Shown: positions 52,429 to 61,186 of the stretch, in pieces
Position numbering within the stretch: position 1 is the stretch's first letter
Layout of the letters: the number at the start of each line of letters is the position of its first letter
Assembly: GCF_004134775.1 (NCBI RefSeq)
Contig: NZ_SDOZ01000002.1
Location: 303,739 to 367,738, forward strand
Direction of reading: 5' to 3'
Length of the DNA: 64,000 bases
Source: Candidatus Borkfalkia ceftriaxoniphila
GTDB lineage: Bacteria; Bacillota; Clostridia; Christensenellales; Borkfalkiaceae
The notes under the pieces: model-generated
The model's input: the letters and a program-made list of their open reading frames with translations, nothing else
Database searches by the model: none
What the model was told of the DNA's origin: nothing
Program-made: the position numbers and the translations under genes

Positions 52429-54327
52429 TTAATTGATTTGTTTAAAATTTAAAACGTGTTCGGGAAAATCCATTACCCCGCCTTCGTTCAAAATATTGCA
52501 GGAAAAGCATTCTTTGCCTGTTTCGCGCCATAATTTTATGACGAGATCATTTTCGCCGCACTTCATTTTCGCACGATTGATATGTAAATTTTCATAAGTG
52601 AAAAAGGTATTTTGGTGATTTTCCGCCAATTTTTCGCCGTTGAGCCAAACTTCCGCGCGCCCTTCGCAGCCGCACCAAATCGCACAGATGCAATCGTTCC
52701 CGAAGTATAATTTTCGGCGAAGATACAGCAAACACGGCCCGCGGTATCCCGTCAATCGTTCGGAATACAATTTATCCGTATACACAATCACCTTTTGATT
52801 GGAAAACGGTTCTCCCCGCGAAATGCGTAAGGCAAAATCCCGTTCATCTTGCAGCGGAATCTTATAATTCAAATGGTAATCGCGGATGCGGTCAAAACGC
52901 TTGTTTTCGTCTTGCTCCCCTGCAAAATGTCCGTAATAATTTTTTCCCTTTTCAAAAACAATGTGCTCGAACGTATCGAATATCGGCGCCGATACCTCAA
53001 AGATCACGGGCGGAGCAAACCCCAACGGAATACAATCGTCTTCGTCGATTCCGTCAGCGGTTTCAAAAACTATTTTCCCGCAAAGATCAGCCGGCGTTTG
53101 CGGCGCCTTTTCAAGCAAAACTCCCAAGGTAAGCAAGTATCCGTCCCCCTCCTTTTCCGTGGAAAAGAACACGGTTTTCAAACGGTCATTTTCATAAAAA
53201 AATTCGCCCGTTCTTCCCTCGGGAACATCCGCCCGTATCTTTACCGTTTTCATCGTATCGAATTCTAATACGGGATCGTAATCGACGAGTTCGTATAAAA
53301 CGCTTTGCTTACAAATTTCGTGAGGCAAGGGCGCATTTACGATTTTAACGCCGCTGCGGTCTTCGTCGTTAAAAGATGCGCCTTTTTGCGCGACCGCCTC
53401 CGCAAACTTCGAAACCTTGCCGCTGTAATCGGGGCAATTTACCCCCAAAACAAGTTTGACCTCATCTATCCCATACTTTTTCTGCAAAGCCGAAGCGCCG
53501 TGCACGGCGCCCCATACCGCCGCGACGATACCGCCCGTACAGTCTGTATCGAAACCGAGGCGCACCGTCTTTTCGATCAATGTTTCAAAATCGTTAAAGT
53601 ACATTTTTAGCCCCGCAACGATAAATGCGAGATTCTGGAACACATTTGTACAGTCCGGATGACCGAACTCCCGGATAATTTTTTCGCGCAGCGCATCAGG
53701 ATGTGACGTTTCGTCACACCAAGAAGATACCGTTTCCAGCATAAGGCGGAACTTGCTTTCCTGCGGCACCTGCTCCGTAGCCAACCGAATGATCCTGTCG
53801 ATATCCGAATAAACAAAACTGTAAGCGATGAGCGAAGCGACAAAATATTCCGAATAAATCGATTCGTTGGCGTGATCCATGCAGCCGTCGAAATAAGCAT
53901 ATTTTTTCGCCGTCAGCGGATCGTTTGGGAACAGACAACCCCAAAGTTCGCCGCGGATACAACAGCCCATTCCTTCATGATAAAACTCATTGTTAAACGT
54001 ACCTGAAATCGGGGGAAGAATCCCCCGTGCATAATTTTTCTTAAAAATCGCATATTCGCCAGGCGAATAAGGGCAGCACTTCAAAAACAAATTCGCCAGC
54101 ATATTCGCATTGAACCGCACTCCGAATTTTTCGACCGCTTGAAAAAACAGCACTTGTAAATCGAGGTCGTCGTTAAACAGCATCTGATCGATGCCCGAAA
54201 GATCGATCGGCACGTCGATGATTTCTTTCGCGCCCTCATAGGGCGCGCCGACCAATCCTCCGATACTCACGCCGAGATAACAGCCATAGACCTTATCGAG
54301 ATATTCTTTATAATCTATTTCAAACAT
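52429..54327 (-). CDS. ADP-ribosylglycohydrolase-fold protein with C-terminal beta-sandwich
   Basis: A 632-residue cytoplasmic protein. Residues 1-300 have the ARH fold: KVYGCYLGVSIGGLVGAPYE at the start, the metal motif region NDDLDLQ (in place of the usual TDDT), and GFDTDCTGGIVAAVWGAVHG. From about 340 a linker and, at about 480-632, a jelly-roll-like domain (YLRRKLYFGNDCICAIWCGC, AEVWLNGEKLAE) follow. ARH proteins cleave N- or O-glycosidic ADP-ribose bonds, but within sugar loci members may act on other glycosides. Changes at the metal motif and the added domain favour a carbohydrate role (inference). The nearest GGAG is 15 bases before the ATG. Confidence 0.78.
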   Translation of the reverse strand: MFEIDYKEYLDKVYGCYLGVSIGGLVGAPYEGAKEIIDVPIDLSGIDQMLFNDDLDLQVLFFQAVEKFGVRFNANMLANLFLKCCPYSPGEYAIFKKNYARGILPPISGTFNNEFYHEGMGCCIRGELWGCLFPNDPLTAKKYAYFDGCMDHANESIYSEYFVASLIAYSFVYSDIDRIIRLATEQVPQESKFRLMLETVSSWCDETSHPDALREKIIREFGHPDCTNVFQNLAFIVAGLKMYFNDFETLIEKTVRLGFDTDCTGGIVAAVWGAVHGASALQKKYGIDEVKLVLGVNCPDYSGKVSKFAEAVAQKGASFNDEDRSGVKIVNAPLPHEICKQSVLYELVDYDPVLEFDTMKTVKIRADVPEGRTGEFFYENDRLKTVFFSTEKEGDGYLLTLGVLLEKAPQTPADLCGKIVFETADGIDEDDCIPLGFAPPVIFEVSAPIFDTFEHIVFEKGKNYYGHFAGEQDENKRFDRIRDYHLNYKIPLQDERDFALRISRGEPFSNQKVIVYTDKLYSERLTGYRGPCLLYLRRKLYFGNDCICAIWCGCEGRAEVWLNGEKLAENHQNTFFTYENLHINRAKMKCGENDLVIKLWRETGKECFSCNILNEGGVMDFPEHVLNFKQIN

Positions 54328-54345
54328 ACAAAATTTCGTATTCTC

Positions 54346-55233
54346 CTAACCTTTTACCGCTCCCTCCGCAACGCCTTGGATCAGAAAGCGATTGACAAAA
54401 AAGAACAGCACGATCATCGGCAGCATACACAGCGCCGCAATGGCATACAGTCTTTCCCATCGCGTTCCCTGCCCGATCATCCTGCCCATAGCGGTATTCA
54501 ACTGCGTCATCAACGACCATTTTGCCGAATCCTTGGAAATGACTAACGGAGTAAACGTAGTATCGTTCCAGATACTGACGGCCTGCACGAGTACGAGCGT
54601 TGCGCACGTTGCGATTGAAAGCGGAAAAAAGATACTGAAAAACTGCCTATAATATGAACACCCGTCAATTTTCGCCGCGTCTTCCAATTCCGAAGAAGCG
54701 CCTCCGAAATGACCGTTGAATAAAAAGATGCTCATCGGCATACCTGCGGCAACGTACAACACGATCACGCCGGCATAGGTATCCGTCAGCCCGAGATCGG
54801 AAATCAGCCTGATCTGCGGATACAGAGCAGTGTACGTAGGCAACGTAATGCCCATTACGATATAAATATAGATGATCCGTTTGAACCGGCTCGGTCTGCG
54901 CGCGATCGTATAACCCGCCATCGCACCCAACAATACGATAAAAAACAGCGAAACGCTTTCGAAAACCAGATTATTGAGCAACAGACGAAAATAATTGAAA
55001 CTCTCGACCGCATATTCATAATTTTTCAGCGTCCAAGGTTTTGGAAGCGACAAAGGATCTATTATAAACTGGAAAAAATTTTTAAACGAGTTTATGTAGA
55101 TCATATACATCGGGAAGAGCATGAAAACTGCCATACATAAGCAAAATAAAGTAATCAGTATCGAACAAATTCTTTTTTTTGTAAAAAATTTCTTTTTCGT
55201 TTCAATGCTCGTCGGCAACGTTTTCTCAGTCAT
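54346..55233 (-). CDS. Sugar ABC transporter permease (MalG-like, importer 3)
   Basis: A 295-residue CUT1 permease with six predicted helices and EAA loop DAAKIDGCSYYRQFFSIFF. The start at MTEKTL is chosen because AGGAGG precedes it and it overlaps the partner permease by 8 bases; a longer open frame lies upstream. It pairs with 55226-56224 and the binding protein at 56279. Confidence 0.88.
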   Translation of the reverse strand: MTEKTLPTSIETKKKFFTKKRICSILITLFCLCMAVFMLFPMYMIYINSFKNFFQFIIDPLSLPKPWTLKNYEYAVESFNYFRLLLNNLVFESVSLFFIVLLGAMAGYTIARRPSRFKRIIYIYIVMGITLPTYTALYPQIRLISDLGLTDTYAGVIVLYVAAGMPMSIFLFNGHFGGASSELEDAAKIDGCSYYRQFFSIFFPLSIATCATLVLVQAVSIWNDTTFTPLVISKDSAKWSLMTQLNTAMGRMIGQGTRWERLYAIAALCMLPMIVLFFFVNRFLIQGVAEGAVKG

Positions 55234-56224
55234 GTGCGGTCGCCCTCCTCGATAAAAGTTTTTGCGTAACCGATACCAATACAAAAGTAAACGCCGTTAC
55301 GACCATAGACATGGCGCACCCCAAACCAACCTTTTGCGAAGCGATCGATAGTTCTACGATCGCCAAGTTGATCACCTTTGTAGATGTGCCCGGCCCGCCG
55401 TTTGTAAGCAAAGCAATCATATCATATTGTTTTAAACTGTTTATCAGCAACAAGATCGTATTGACCATCAGAGCGGGGCCCATCAGTTTCCAGGTGATGT
55501 GATAAGTACGTTTCCAATAGCCTGCCCCGTCGAGCGTTGCCGCTTCATAATATTCTGCGGAAATGCCCTGCATCGTTGCCAGGTAAATCAATGCCGTTTG
55601 TCCGACCTGATACCATACTCCGGTCAAGACGATGACGATCATTGCCGTATATTCGTTTCCCAGCCAGTTCGTCGATAAAAATCCTAATCCTATCTGCATT
55701 AAAATTTTATTCAGCGAACCCGTTTCGTCACCGACGGTCGGCGCATAAAACTCTTTGAAAACGAATCCTACGATCAAGGGAGAAACCAACATCGGAATAA
55801 AGAAACACACGCGCATAAAACCCGTAAATATGCTTTGCCGATTTAACATCAGCGCGATAAAAAAAGCCACAAACAACAGCGTAACTGCATTTAATGCGGC
55901 ATAATAAAAAGTTACGGGAAGCGTTTGGAACAAATTTTTATCCCGAAACATTTCGGCATAATTTGCAAATCCGACAAAATTATAATTGGTCCCGATACCC
56001 GTCCAGTCCGTAAACGAATAATACAGCGACGTAAAGGCGGGATAAACCGTAAACACTGAAAAAACGAGTATGGCAGGAAGCAAAAAAACTGCCTGTGCAA
56101 ATTTATCATTGAACACGATTTTGTCTTTTCGGATAAATTTATCCCATTTTTTTCGTCTATCGCTTTTTTTTCGAGAATCTATACTTGTCTCGCACTCGGA
56201 TGCAACAGTGATCTCTTTTGCCAT
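55226..56224 (-). CDS. Sugar ABC transporter permease (MalF-like, importer 3)
   Basis: A 332-residue CUT1 permease with a charged cytoplasmic N-terminus of about 45 residues and six predicted helices; EAA loop YEAATLDGAGYWKRTYHI. The ATG at 56224 is five bases after GGAGG; the TTG four codons upstream overlaps that ribosome site and is rejected. It is encoded 54 bases after the binding-protein gene. Confidence 0.88.
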   Translation of the reverse strand: MAKEITVASECETSIDSRKKSDRRKKWDKFIRKDKIVFNDKFAQAVFLLPAILVFSVFTVYPAFTSLYYSFTDWTGIGTNYNFVGFANYAEMFRDKNLFQTLPVTFYYAALNAVTLLFVAFFIALMLNRQSIFTGFMRVCFFIPMLVSPLIVGFVFKEFYAPTVGDETGSLNKILMQIGLGFLSTNWLGNEYTAMIVIVLTGVWYQVGQTALIYLATMQGISAEYYEAATLDGAGYWKRTYHITWKLMGPALMVNTILLLINSLKQYDMIALLTNGGPGTSTKVINLAIVELSIASQKVGLGCAMSMVVTAFTFVLVSVTQKLLSRRATAHD

Positions 56225-56278
56225 GCTTACCTCCAAAATGGGCGACGAAATGATATTTCGCCGCCCGATCGTTTCTTC

Positions 56279-57595
56279 TTATTTCCACAAGCTCGCTAAA
56301 TAATCAAGGTGCTCATTCAAAACCTTCATTTTTGCATCTTTCCCGCCTTTTTCGCTGACGATATCCAAACATTCGCCCATTTTATTCTGCACGTCGAGCG
56401 GCCATGTTGTCCACCCCCTGGAAGTATCATCCAAATAAGTGCCCAGTTCAGTAATGCAATCTTTGGCTTCTACCTCTACTCCGGAATAAGGAGATAAACT
56501 GTTGATGATTCCGCACACTTCACCGTTTACGGCAGGATGCAAAAAGAAATCCAGAAATTCCAAAGCGGCGCCTTTTTCTTTTTCGGAAAGTTTTGCGTTT
56601 ACGGCAACCGCTTCGCCCGCGGCAGCAAGAACCGAACCATCGTTATCAGCACCGGGGATCGGGAACATTCCGTAATCCAAAGAACCGCCGCTCTCTTCGA
56701 TCAATTCGTCGATAACGGCGAGATCCCAACCGCCCAAACGCATCATCGCCGTTTTTCCGAGAACAAACTGCGCAGCCGCTTTACTCATGCGGTCGATCGT
56801 GCCGCAGGTTTCTGCATTGTAATATCCTTTTTCTGCCCAATCGATGAACAGTTTTTCGTAAATTTCGACCATCGTATCGTTTTTGAAATTCATCTGGCCG
56901 GCCGAAACCTTTGCATCGAAATCGGGAGTTTTCTGATACAGAGAACTTAAAGCCATGAGGTAAATCATATTGGCGGAACAGTCATTGCCCCAGATCATGG
57001 GATAGGATAGATTCGTATCCGTTTTCAAAACGTCCATGATACGCTCGAAATCAGCCATATTTTTGGGGGGCTCAACATTGTTGCGCTTAAAAATAGTTTT
57101 GTTGTACGCTATACCCATAAACGCCATATTGACAGGAGCAATATAGAGTTTATCGTTCGTGACGCACGAAGCGTAGGCATCCTTATTCATGCGCTCCATC
57201 CATTCGCCTTTGTAATCGGTCAAATCCATTACCCATCCCGAATTGACGTATTCGGGCATAGTTGCTCCAGGCCACATGGTATAAAGTGCGGGCATGGTAT
57301 TGGTCTGCATTTTTGTATTCAAACTCGTAAGATGAGTAGAAACAGGAGAAAGCGTTACCGTTACCTTGATTCCCGTGCCCTCCGAAAAATATTTTGCCAT
57401 ATCTTGAATGGCTTTGTCGGCATCCTGCCAAAAATGCATAAATTCAATTTCCGTGCCGGCATATTCGCTTTGCACCAAATCCGGATATTCAATTTCTGTT
57501 TTTCCACCGCCATCTTTATCTGAGCCGCATGCCGTAAAAGCAAGCAGCGCTAGTATTGATGCCAACGCAAGAAATATTGATATGATCTTTTTCAT
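56279..57595 (-). CDS. Extracellular sugar-binding lipoprotein (ABC importer 3)
   Basis: A 438-residue family 1 solute-binding lipoprotein (lipobox LAFTAC). The mature part shows the usual early GTEIEFMHFWQDADKAIQDM and a late EFLDFFLHPAVNGEVCGIIN segment. GGAGGG six bases before the ATG fixes the start at 57595; the frame continues upstream without a ribosome site. First gene of the AraC-controlled operon that runs to 45813, with a promoter at 57627-57655. Confidence 0.87.
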   Translation of the reverse strand: MKKIISIFLALASILALLAFTACGSDKDGGGKTEIEYPDLVQSEYAGTEIEFMHFWQDADKAIQDMAKYFSEGTGIKVTVTLSPVSTHLTSLNTKMQTNTMPALYTMWPGATMPEYVNSGWVMDLTDYKGEWMERMNKDAYASCVTNDKLYIAPVNMAFMGIAYNKTIFKRNNVEPPKNMADFERIMDVLKTDTNLSYPMIWGNDCSANMIYLMALSSLYQKTPDFDAKVSAGQMNFKNDTMVEIYEKLFIDWAEKGYYNAETCGTIDRMSKAAAQFVLGKTAMMRLGGWDLAVIDELIEESGGSLDYGMFPIPGADNDGSVLAAAGEAVAVNAKLSEKEKGAALEFLDFFLHPAVNGEVCGIINSLSPYSGVEVEAKDCITELGTYLDDTSRGWTTWPLDVQNKMGECLDIVSEKGGKDAKMKVLNEHLDYLASLWK

Positions 57596-57626
57596 TTTCA
57601 ACCCTCCGTTGATTATTGATAATTGC

Positions 57627-57655
57627 ATTATAATATGTACACTATCAACTTTCAA
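57627..57655 (-). promoter_or_regulatory. Promoter of the importer 3 operon
   Basis: On the minus strand TTGAAA (57650-57655), 17 bases, TATAAT (57627-57632). The start site would be near 57620, 25 bases before the start codon. Confidence 0.75.
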
Positions 57656-57672
57656 TAGGAAAAAAGTCCTTT

Positions 57673-57697
57673 TAATTAGGAAATCTGAACCTAATTA
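57673..57697. promoter_or_regulatory. Candidate AraC-regulator site
   Basis: TAATTAGG and CCTAATTA form a perfect 8-base inverted repeat with a 9-base gap, ending 18 bases upstream of the -35 of the importer promoter, where an AraC-type activator would act. The divergent araC-type gene is 170 bases away. Confidence 0.45.
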
Positions 57698-57869
57698 TCC
57701 TTATTGCACCCAAAACTGCGCCGAAAACAATATAAATCGATCCTTTTCTTGATTCAAAATATCTATACTTTATTTGATATTCGAAAAGCAAGTAATTTTT
57801 CGAAAAAAAACCGCTTAATCATGCCGAAATACGGCTTAATTTTGCGGTCTATAAAAGTATACTATAACT

Positions 57870-58718
57870 ATGAAAGCATTAAACAGCGAATTCTTTAAGG
57901 ACGATGAAAAAATAGCGGTGATCGCTTCGGTATGGAAACCCGAACTGAAAAAGCACAGCCATGATTTTTTTGAGATTACATTTATCACCAAGGGGAACGG
58001 ATATCATGTTATCAATAACAACCATCATACCATCAAACAAGGAAACCTCTTTTTAATTACGCCCAAAAGTGAACATAATTTACTCCCCGCAAACCCTTCC
58101 GAGGCGTTTGAATGGATCAACGTTTTGTTCTTTCCTTCCGTCATCAGCACTTCGCTCATCGATATGGTGGACACGACGGATATTCTGAAAGTTTTGATTT
58201 CGTCGGAATCATTGCATTATAACACAAAAGAACTCTCCGATATCGAACTGCAAAACGATGCGCAGGAATTCCAACATATATTCGAAGAGATGCAGCAAGA
58301 GTTTCAAGCGAGAAAGGCGGGCTATCAGAACCTTTTAAAAGGATATTTAGAAATTTTATTGGTTAAAATATTCCGCGCTTATTTTTATGATCCCACCTCG
58401 GATACCGAAATATCGCAAAAAGTTTTAAATTATCTCCGAGAAAAATCCTTTCAGAACGATTTGAATCTCGAAGAACTTGCCAAACGTACGTTTTACAGTC
58501 CGCAATATTTCCGAAAATTATTTAAATCCAAAACAGGCATTCCCCTTTCTACCTTTATTCGCCAAAAACGCCTTGACTACGCAAAACAACTGCTAGAAAA
58601 CACAGATCTTTCCATCAGCGGCGTTATGGAAAAAGCGGGATTCAATGATACGAAATCATTTTATGCGGCCTTTAAAAGTGCCTACGGCGTGACGCCCGCA
58701 AACATGAGAAATAGATAG
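57870..58718 (+). CDS. AraC-family transcriptional regulator
   Basis: A 282-residue regulator with an N-terminal cupin-like sugar-sensing domain (KHSHDFFEITFITKGNGYHV) and a C-terminal pair of AraC helix-turn-helix motifs (LEELAKRTFYSPQYFRKLFK; AGFNDTKSFYAAFKSAYGVT). It is divergent from the importer 3 operon and probably activates it on binding a substrate. No Shine-Dalgarno sequence is evident; a TATACT lies six bases before the ATG, the same spacing as at the leaderless-looking gene at 42753. Confidence 0.87.
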   Translation: MKALNSEFFKDDEKIAVIASVWKPELKKHSHDFFEITFITKGNGYHVINNNHHTIKQGNLFLITPKSEHNLLPANPSEAFEWINVLFFPSVISTSLIDMVDTTDILKVLISSESLHYNTKELSDIELQNDAQEFQHIFEEMQQEFQARKAGYQNLLKGYLEILLVKIFRAYFYDPTSDTEISQKVLNYLREKSFQNDLNLEELAKRTFYSPQYFRKLFKSKTGIPLSTFIRQKRLDYAKQLLENTDLSISGVMEKAGFNDTKSFYAAFKSAYGVTPANMRNR

Positions 58719-58764
58719 ATTTCAAGAGCCTTTGCCGACAAAATCGGCAAAGGCTCTTGAAATC
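58718..58764. terminator. Bidirectional terminator fitted between two stop codons
   Basis: A perfect 21-base stem (arms start GATTTCAAGAGCCTTTGCCG) with a five-base loop. Its left arm begins on the last base of the araC stop codon and its right arm ends directly before the stop of the opposing gene at 58765. Confidence 0.9.
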
Positions 58765-60447
58765 TTAAAACTTAAAATATTTTTTTATATTTTCCGGTTT
58801 ATCTTCCAGTATTTTTTTCAGCAATGCGAGCCCTTCGCGGGATTTAGCCGTCGGAAAATAGTGTTCTACATTTTGCTTTTCGTTAAATTCTATAAACTTT
58901 TCAGCATTGATTTTATCCCGTACTAACAACGCGCGGATCTTGTCCGCATTTGCTTCGCCAAGAGAATATTTCTCCAACAGGTCGCAAAGATTCATATAAT
59001 TGCGGCGCGATGACAGAATCAAATAAAAATACGTTACAGCATTTTTTTGCATTGCTATTTCGCCGTTATCCAATTTATCTAACTGCCCGAATAACTCCAA
59101 GGCTCTTTGCGCGTATGAAAGCGCCAACGCTATGCGTTTATCAAAATCGCGCTTCATATGCTCGGTCAAAAGTTTTGTATCTTTTACGATCTGGTAATAC
59201 GAACGCCGATTCGCCTGCCATGAAGGCGTATGCCACGGCGTCTGCATTGCAATAAAGAAAGGAACTTTCCCCCAATATGCAGGATCATACGGCTGCAAGT
59301 TGGAAAATCGGAATACCCAACTGATATCCCACGGCGTCATCAACAGTGCTTGCGACGCATATTCCCATGCTTCGATCAGTTTTTTTCGATCGTCTTCCAG
59401 TTTGACGATATCCTCAGCTATGGAATTAATGCAAATGTCGTAATCGTCGCTTTCATCCCTCAACAACAATTTTGTCATTTTTTCATTGACAGACATAAAC
59501 GGTACGGCAGTTCCGAAATACTCTTTCATGCCTGTAACGCCCTTCACCAACTCCAACGACTTTATCTGTTCATACACAAGCCGCGGACATGGATATCCAC
59601 CGATGGGTCCCAAATCTTCTCCGCTGCCCGAAATGAACATCTCCACGATAAATTTCCGGTTTTGCCGCTCGCATATCATGCCCATGTTGCGCAACCAAAT
59701 ATCAGGAAGATTGGAAAAATAGACTTCATAAATGGTCGAATGACACGAAACGGCGATATCGCGGTCAAGACTTTCCAAACACAGATACACCTGAGAGGCG
59801 GAAAGTTCCCAAGGTTCCCACCACATTTCGAAAGATGGCTTGATCTGTTTGCAAAATGCATTGATCTCGTTTAGAAATCCGGGTAAACGCTGTTCCAGCG
59901 GGATCCCCTTGCAACGGGGGCAGTCTGAATCCTCATCGCATACTTCTGCCAATTCGTCATAACTGTATACCAACATGCCGTCGATATCGGTTTTTTCGAT
60001 CACCTGCTTTATCAGATCTTTGTAATAAGCCGAAGTATGTTCCGACAAGATACACGTTACGTTATCTGCGCTGACCGTACTGTCCGTCGCGCCTTTTAAA
60101 ACCGAATATTCTTTCGGCAACTTAGAATAATCAACATAGATCGGCAAACCAAACAAACCGATGGCGCGCAGCCCGCATTTGTGTACGTTTTTCACACGCC
60201 GAATTATGTTCGCGCTGTTTTCGGCAACCGTTTCTGGGTCGCTAAACAAAGGAAATTCTTTGGATACGGAAAGATGCTCCAACGTAACAGCATCGATAAA
60301 CGGTCGGGACCACGCTATATTGATCAATACGGTATCCACTCCGTAATCTTTCAGTTTTTCAATCGTCTTCGGACTGTAATCCCGAAATTCTTCGCTGTAA
60401 TACACAGGATTACCTATCATTGTACAGTAGTTATATTTTTTAGCCAT
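58765..60447 (-). CDS. TIM-barrel glycosidase-like protein of unknown family (copy 2)
   Basis: A 560-residue cytoplasmic protein paralogous to 50796-52415 over its whole length: VDTVLINIAWSRPFI, DCPRCKGIPLEQRLPGF, MWWEPWELSASQVYLCLE and VTGMKEYFGTAVPF match the other copy. The shared CPxC-KGIPL block, WW-PWELS and the E-Y/H-G segment near the end of the barrel mark likely active-site residues. The family is not one I recognise. It forms a single-gene unit beside the AraC regulator, with GGAGG eight bases before the ATG and a TATTATAA-type -10 upstream. Confidence 0.7.
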   Translation of the reverse strand: MAKKYNYCTMIGNPVYYSEEFRDYSPKTIEKLKDYGVDTVLINIAWSRPFIDAVTLEHLSVSKEFPLFSDPETVAENSANIIRRVKNVHKCGLRAIGLFGLPIYVDYSKLPKEYSVLKGATDSTVSADNVTCILSEHTSAYYKDLIKQVIEKTDIDGMLVYSYDELAEVCDEDSDCPRCKGIPLEQRLPGFLNEINAFCKQIKPSFEMWWEPWELSASQVYLCLESLDRDIAVSCHSTIYEVYFSNLPDIWLRNMGMICERQNRKFIVEMFISGSGEDLGPIGGYPCPRLVYEQIKSLELVKGVTGMKEYFGTAVPFMSVNEKMTKLLLRDESDDYDICINSIAEDIVKLEDDRKKLIEAWEYASQALLMTPWDISWVFRFSNLQPYDPAYWGKVPFFIAMQTPWHTPSWQANRRSYYQIVKDTKLLTEHMKRDFDKRIALALSYAQRALELFGQLDKLDNGEIAMQKNAVTYFYLILSSRRNYMNLCDLLEKYSLGEANADKIRALLVRDKINAEKFIEFNEKQNVEHYFPTAKSREGLALLKKILEDKPENIKKYFKF

Positions 60448-60609
60448 TTCTCAATGCCTCCTAATTTTATAATACCATTTAAAACTGCTGAAAACAATAG
60501 GATTTCTTTCCAAGTTTTTAATTATTTTAGATCAATTTCCCTAAAACCGCGTATCATCTTTTATTAGTATCCAAATCGAAAAGCATAAACGGCTTTTCTT
60601 TGCCCAAGT

Positions 60610-60852
60610 TCAATCATCAGAAAGGTTTTCGGTGGTAAATAATTCCGATTGAAAAAATTCAATAACAGAAATATTCAGTCCTCGGCAGATATTTACGATA
60701 CTTAAAAAACCTGCACTTTTCGTCCTTCCTTTCATAATGTTCGAGACGGTAGAGTGAGGCAACCCGCTCTGCATTGAGTGTTTATATTTAGTAAGTCCTT
60801 CCTTTTTCATCAATTCCTTAATTCGCTCAAAAAGCGCTTCATACGGCTCCAT
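60610..60852 (-). CDS. Small XRE-family regulator
   Basis: An 80-residue Cro/CI-type protein (YKHSMQSGLPHSTVSNIMKG) with the tail EFFQSELFTTENLSDD. It is most similar to the copy at 45425-45670. GGAGG nine bases before the ATG. It begins a cluster of such genes next to the recombinase. Confidence 0.83.
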   Translation of the reverse strand: MEPYEALFERIKELMKKEGLTKYKHSMQSGLPHSTVSNIMKGRTKSAGFLSIVNICRGLNISVIEFFQSELFTTENLSDD

Positions 60853-61043
60853 AAAATATAACCTCCTCTTTAGTTATGTTTGTTATATTTTACTATGTCC
60901 GTATTTGGGCATATGACCTTATTTTGTCAATTTTTACCAAGAGATAATTTTTGCTTGCAATTTTTTAAAAACTATATCATCGCTCAGAGATTAGGCGTCA
61001 CACCCCTGTGATAATGAGGATAAACTTTTTTCAAAACAAAAAT

Positions 61044-61092
61044 ACCACAATATATAGTGTTAAAATAAACAACAAACACTATATATTGTGGT
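61044..61092. repeat. Perfect 18-base inverted repeat
   Basis: Arms ACCACAATATATAGTGTT (61044-61061) and its exact reverse complement (61075-61092) with a 13-base spacer. It could be an RNA hairpin, a regulator site or the ends of a decayed element; the sequence does not decide. Confidence 0.85.
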
Positions 61093-61150
61093 TTTCGGAT
61101 TTGGTGGAGTGCCTATATCGTAAATTGAACGTGATTTATTATCCAAACAG

Positions 61151-61174
61151 AAAAGAGGTCTTGAGACCTCTTTT
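61151..61174. terminator. Hairpin terminator
   Basis: AAAAGAGGTCT and AGACCTCTTTT form an 11-base stem with a TG loop and flanking A and T runs, just beyond the stop of the XRE gene at 61187. It works best as the minus-strand terminator of that gene. Confidence 0.75.
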
Positions 61175-61186
61175 TATATATAGGAT

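Larger units (their letters stand above)
60853..61186. other. AT-rich intergenic stretch with a large inverted repeat
   Basis: No convincing gene lies in these 334 bases. They contain an 18-base inverted repeat and a hairpin terminator (listed separately), and TCACACCCCTGTGA near 60992, a short palindrome with no assigned role. A TTGACA occurs about 95 bases before the 60852 start codon on the minus strand, but no matching -10 was found at standard spacing. Confidence 0.6.

Noticed and set aside
60990..61006. CRP-like site TCACACCCCTGTGA
   Set aside because: The half-sites are in the reverse order to a CRP site and no gene starts at a suitable distance.
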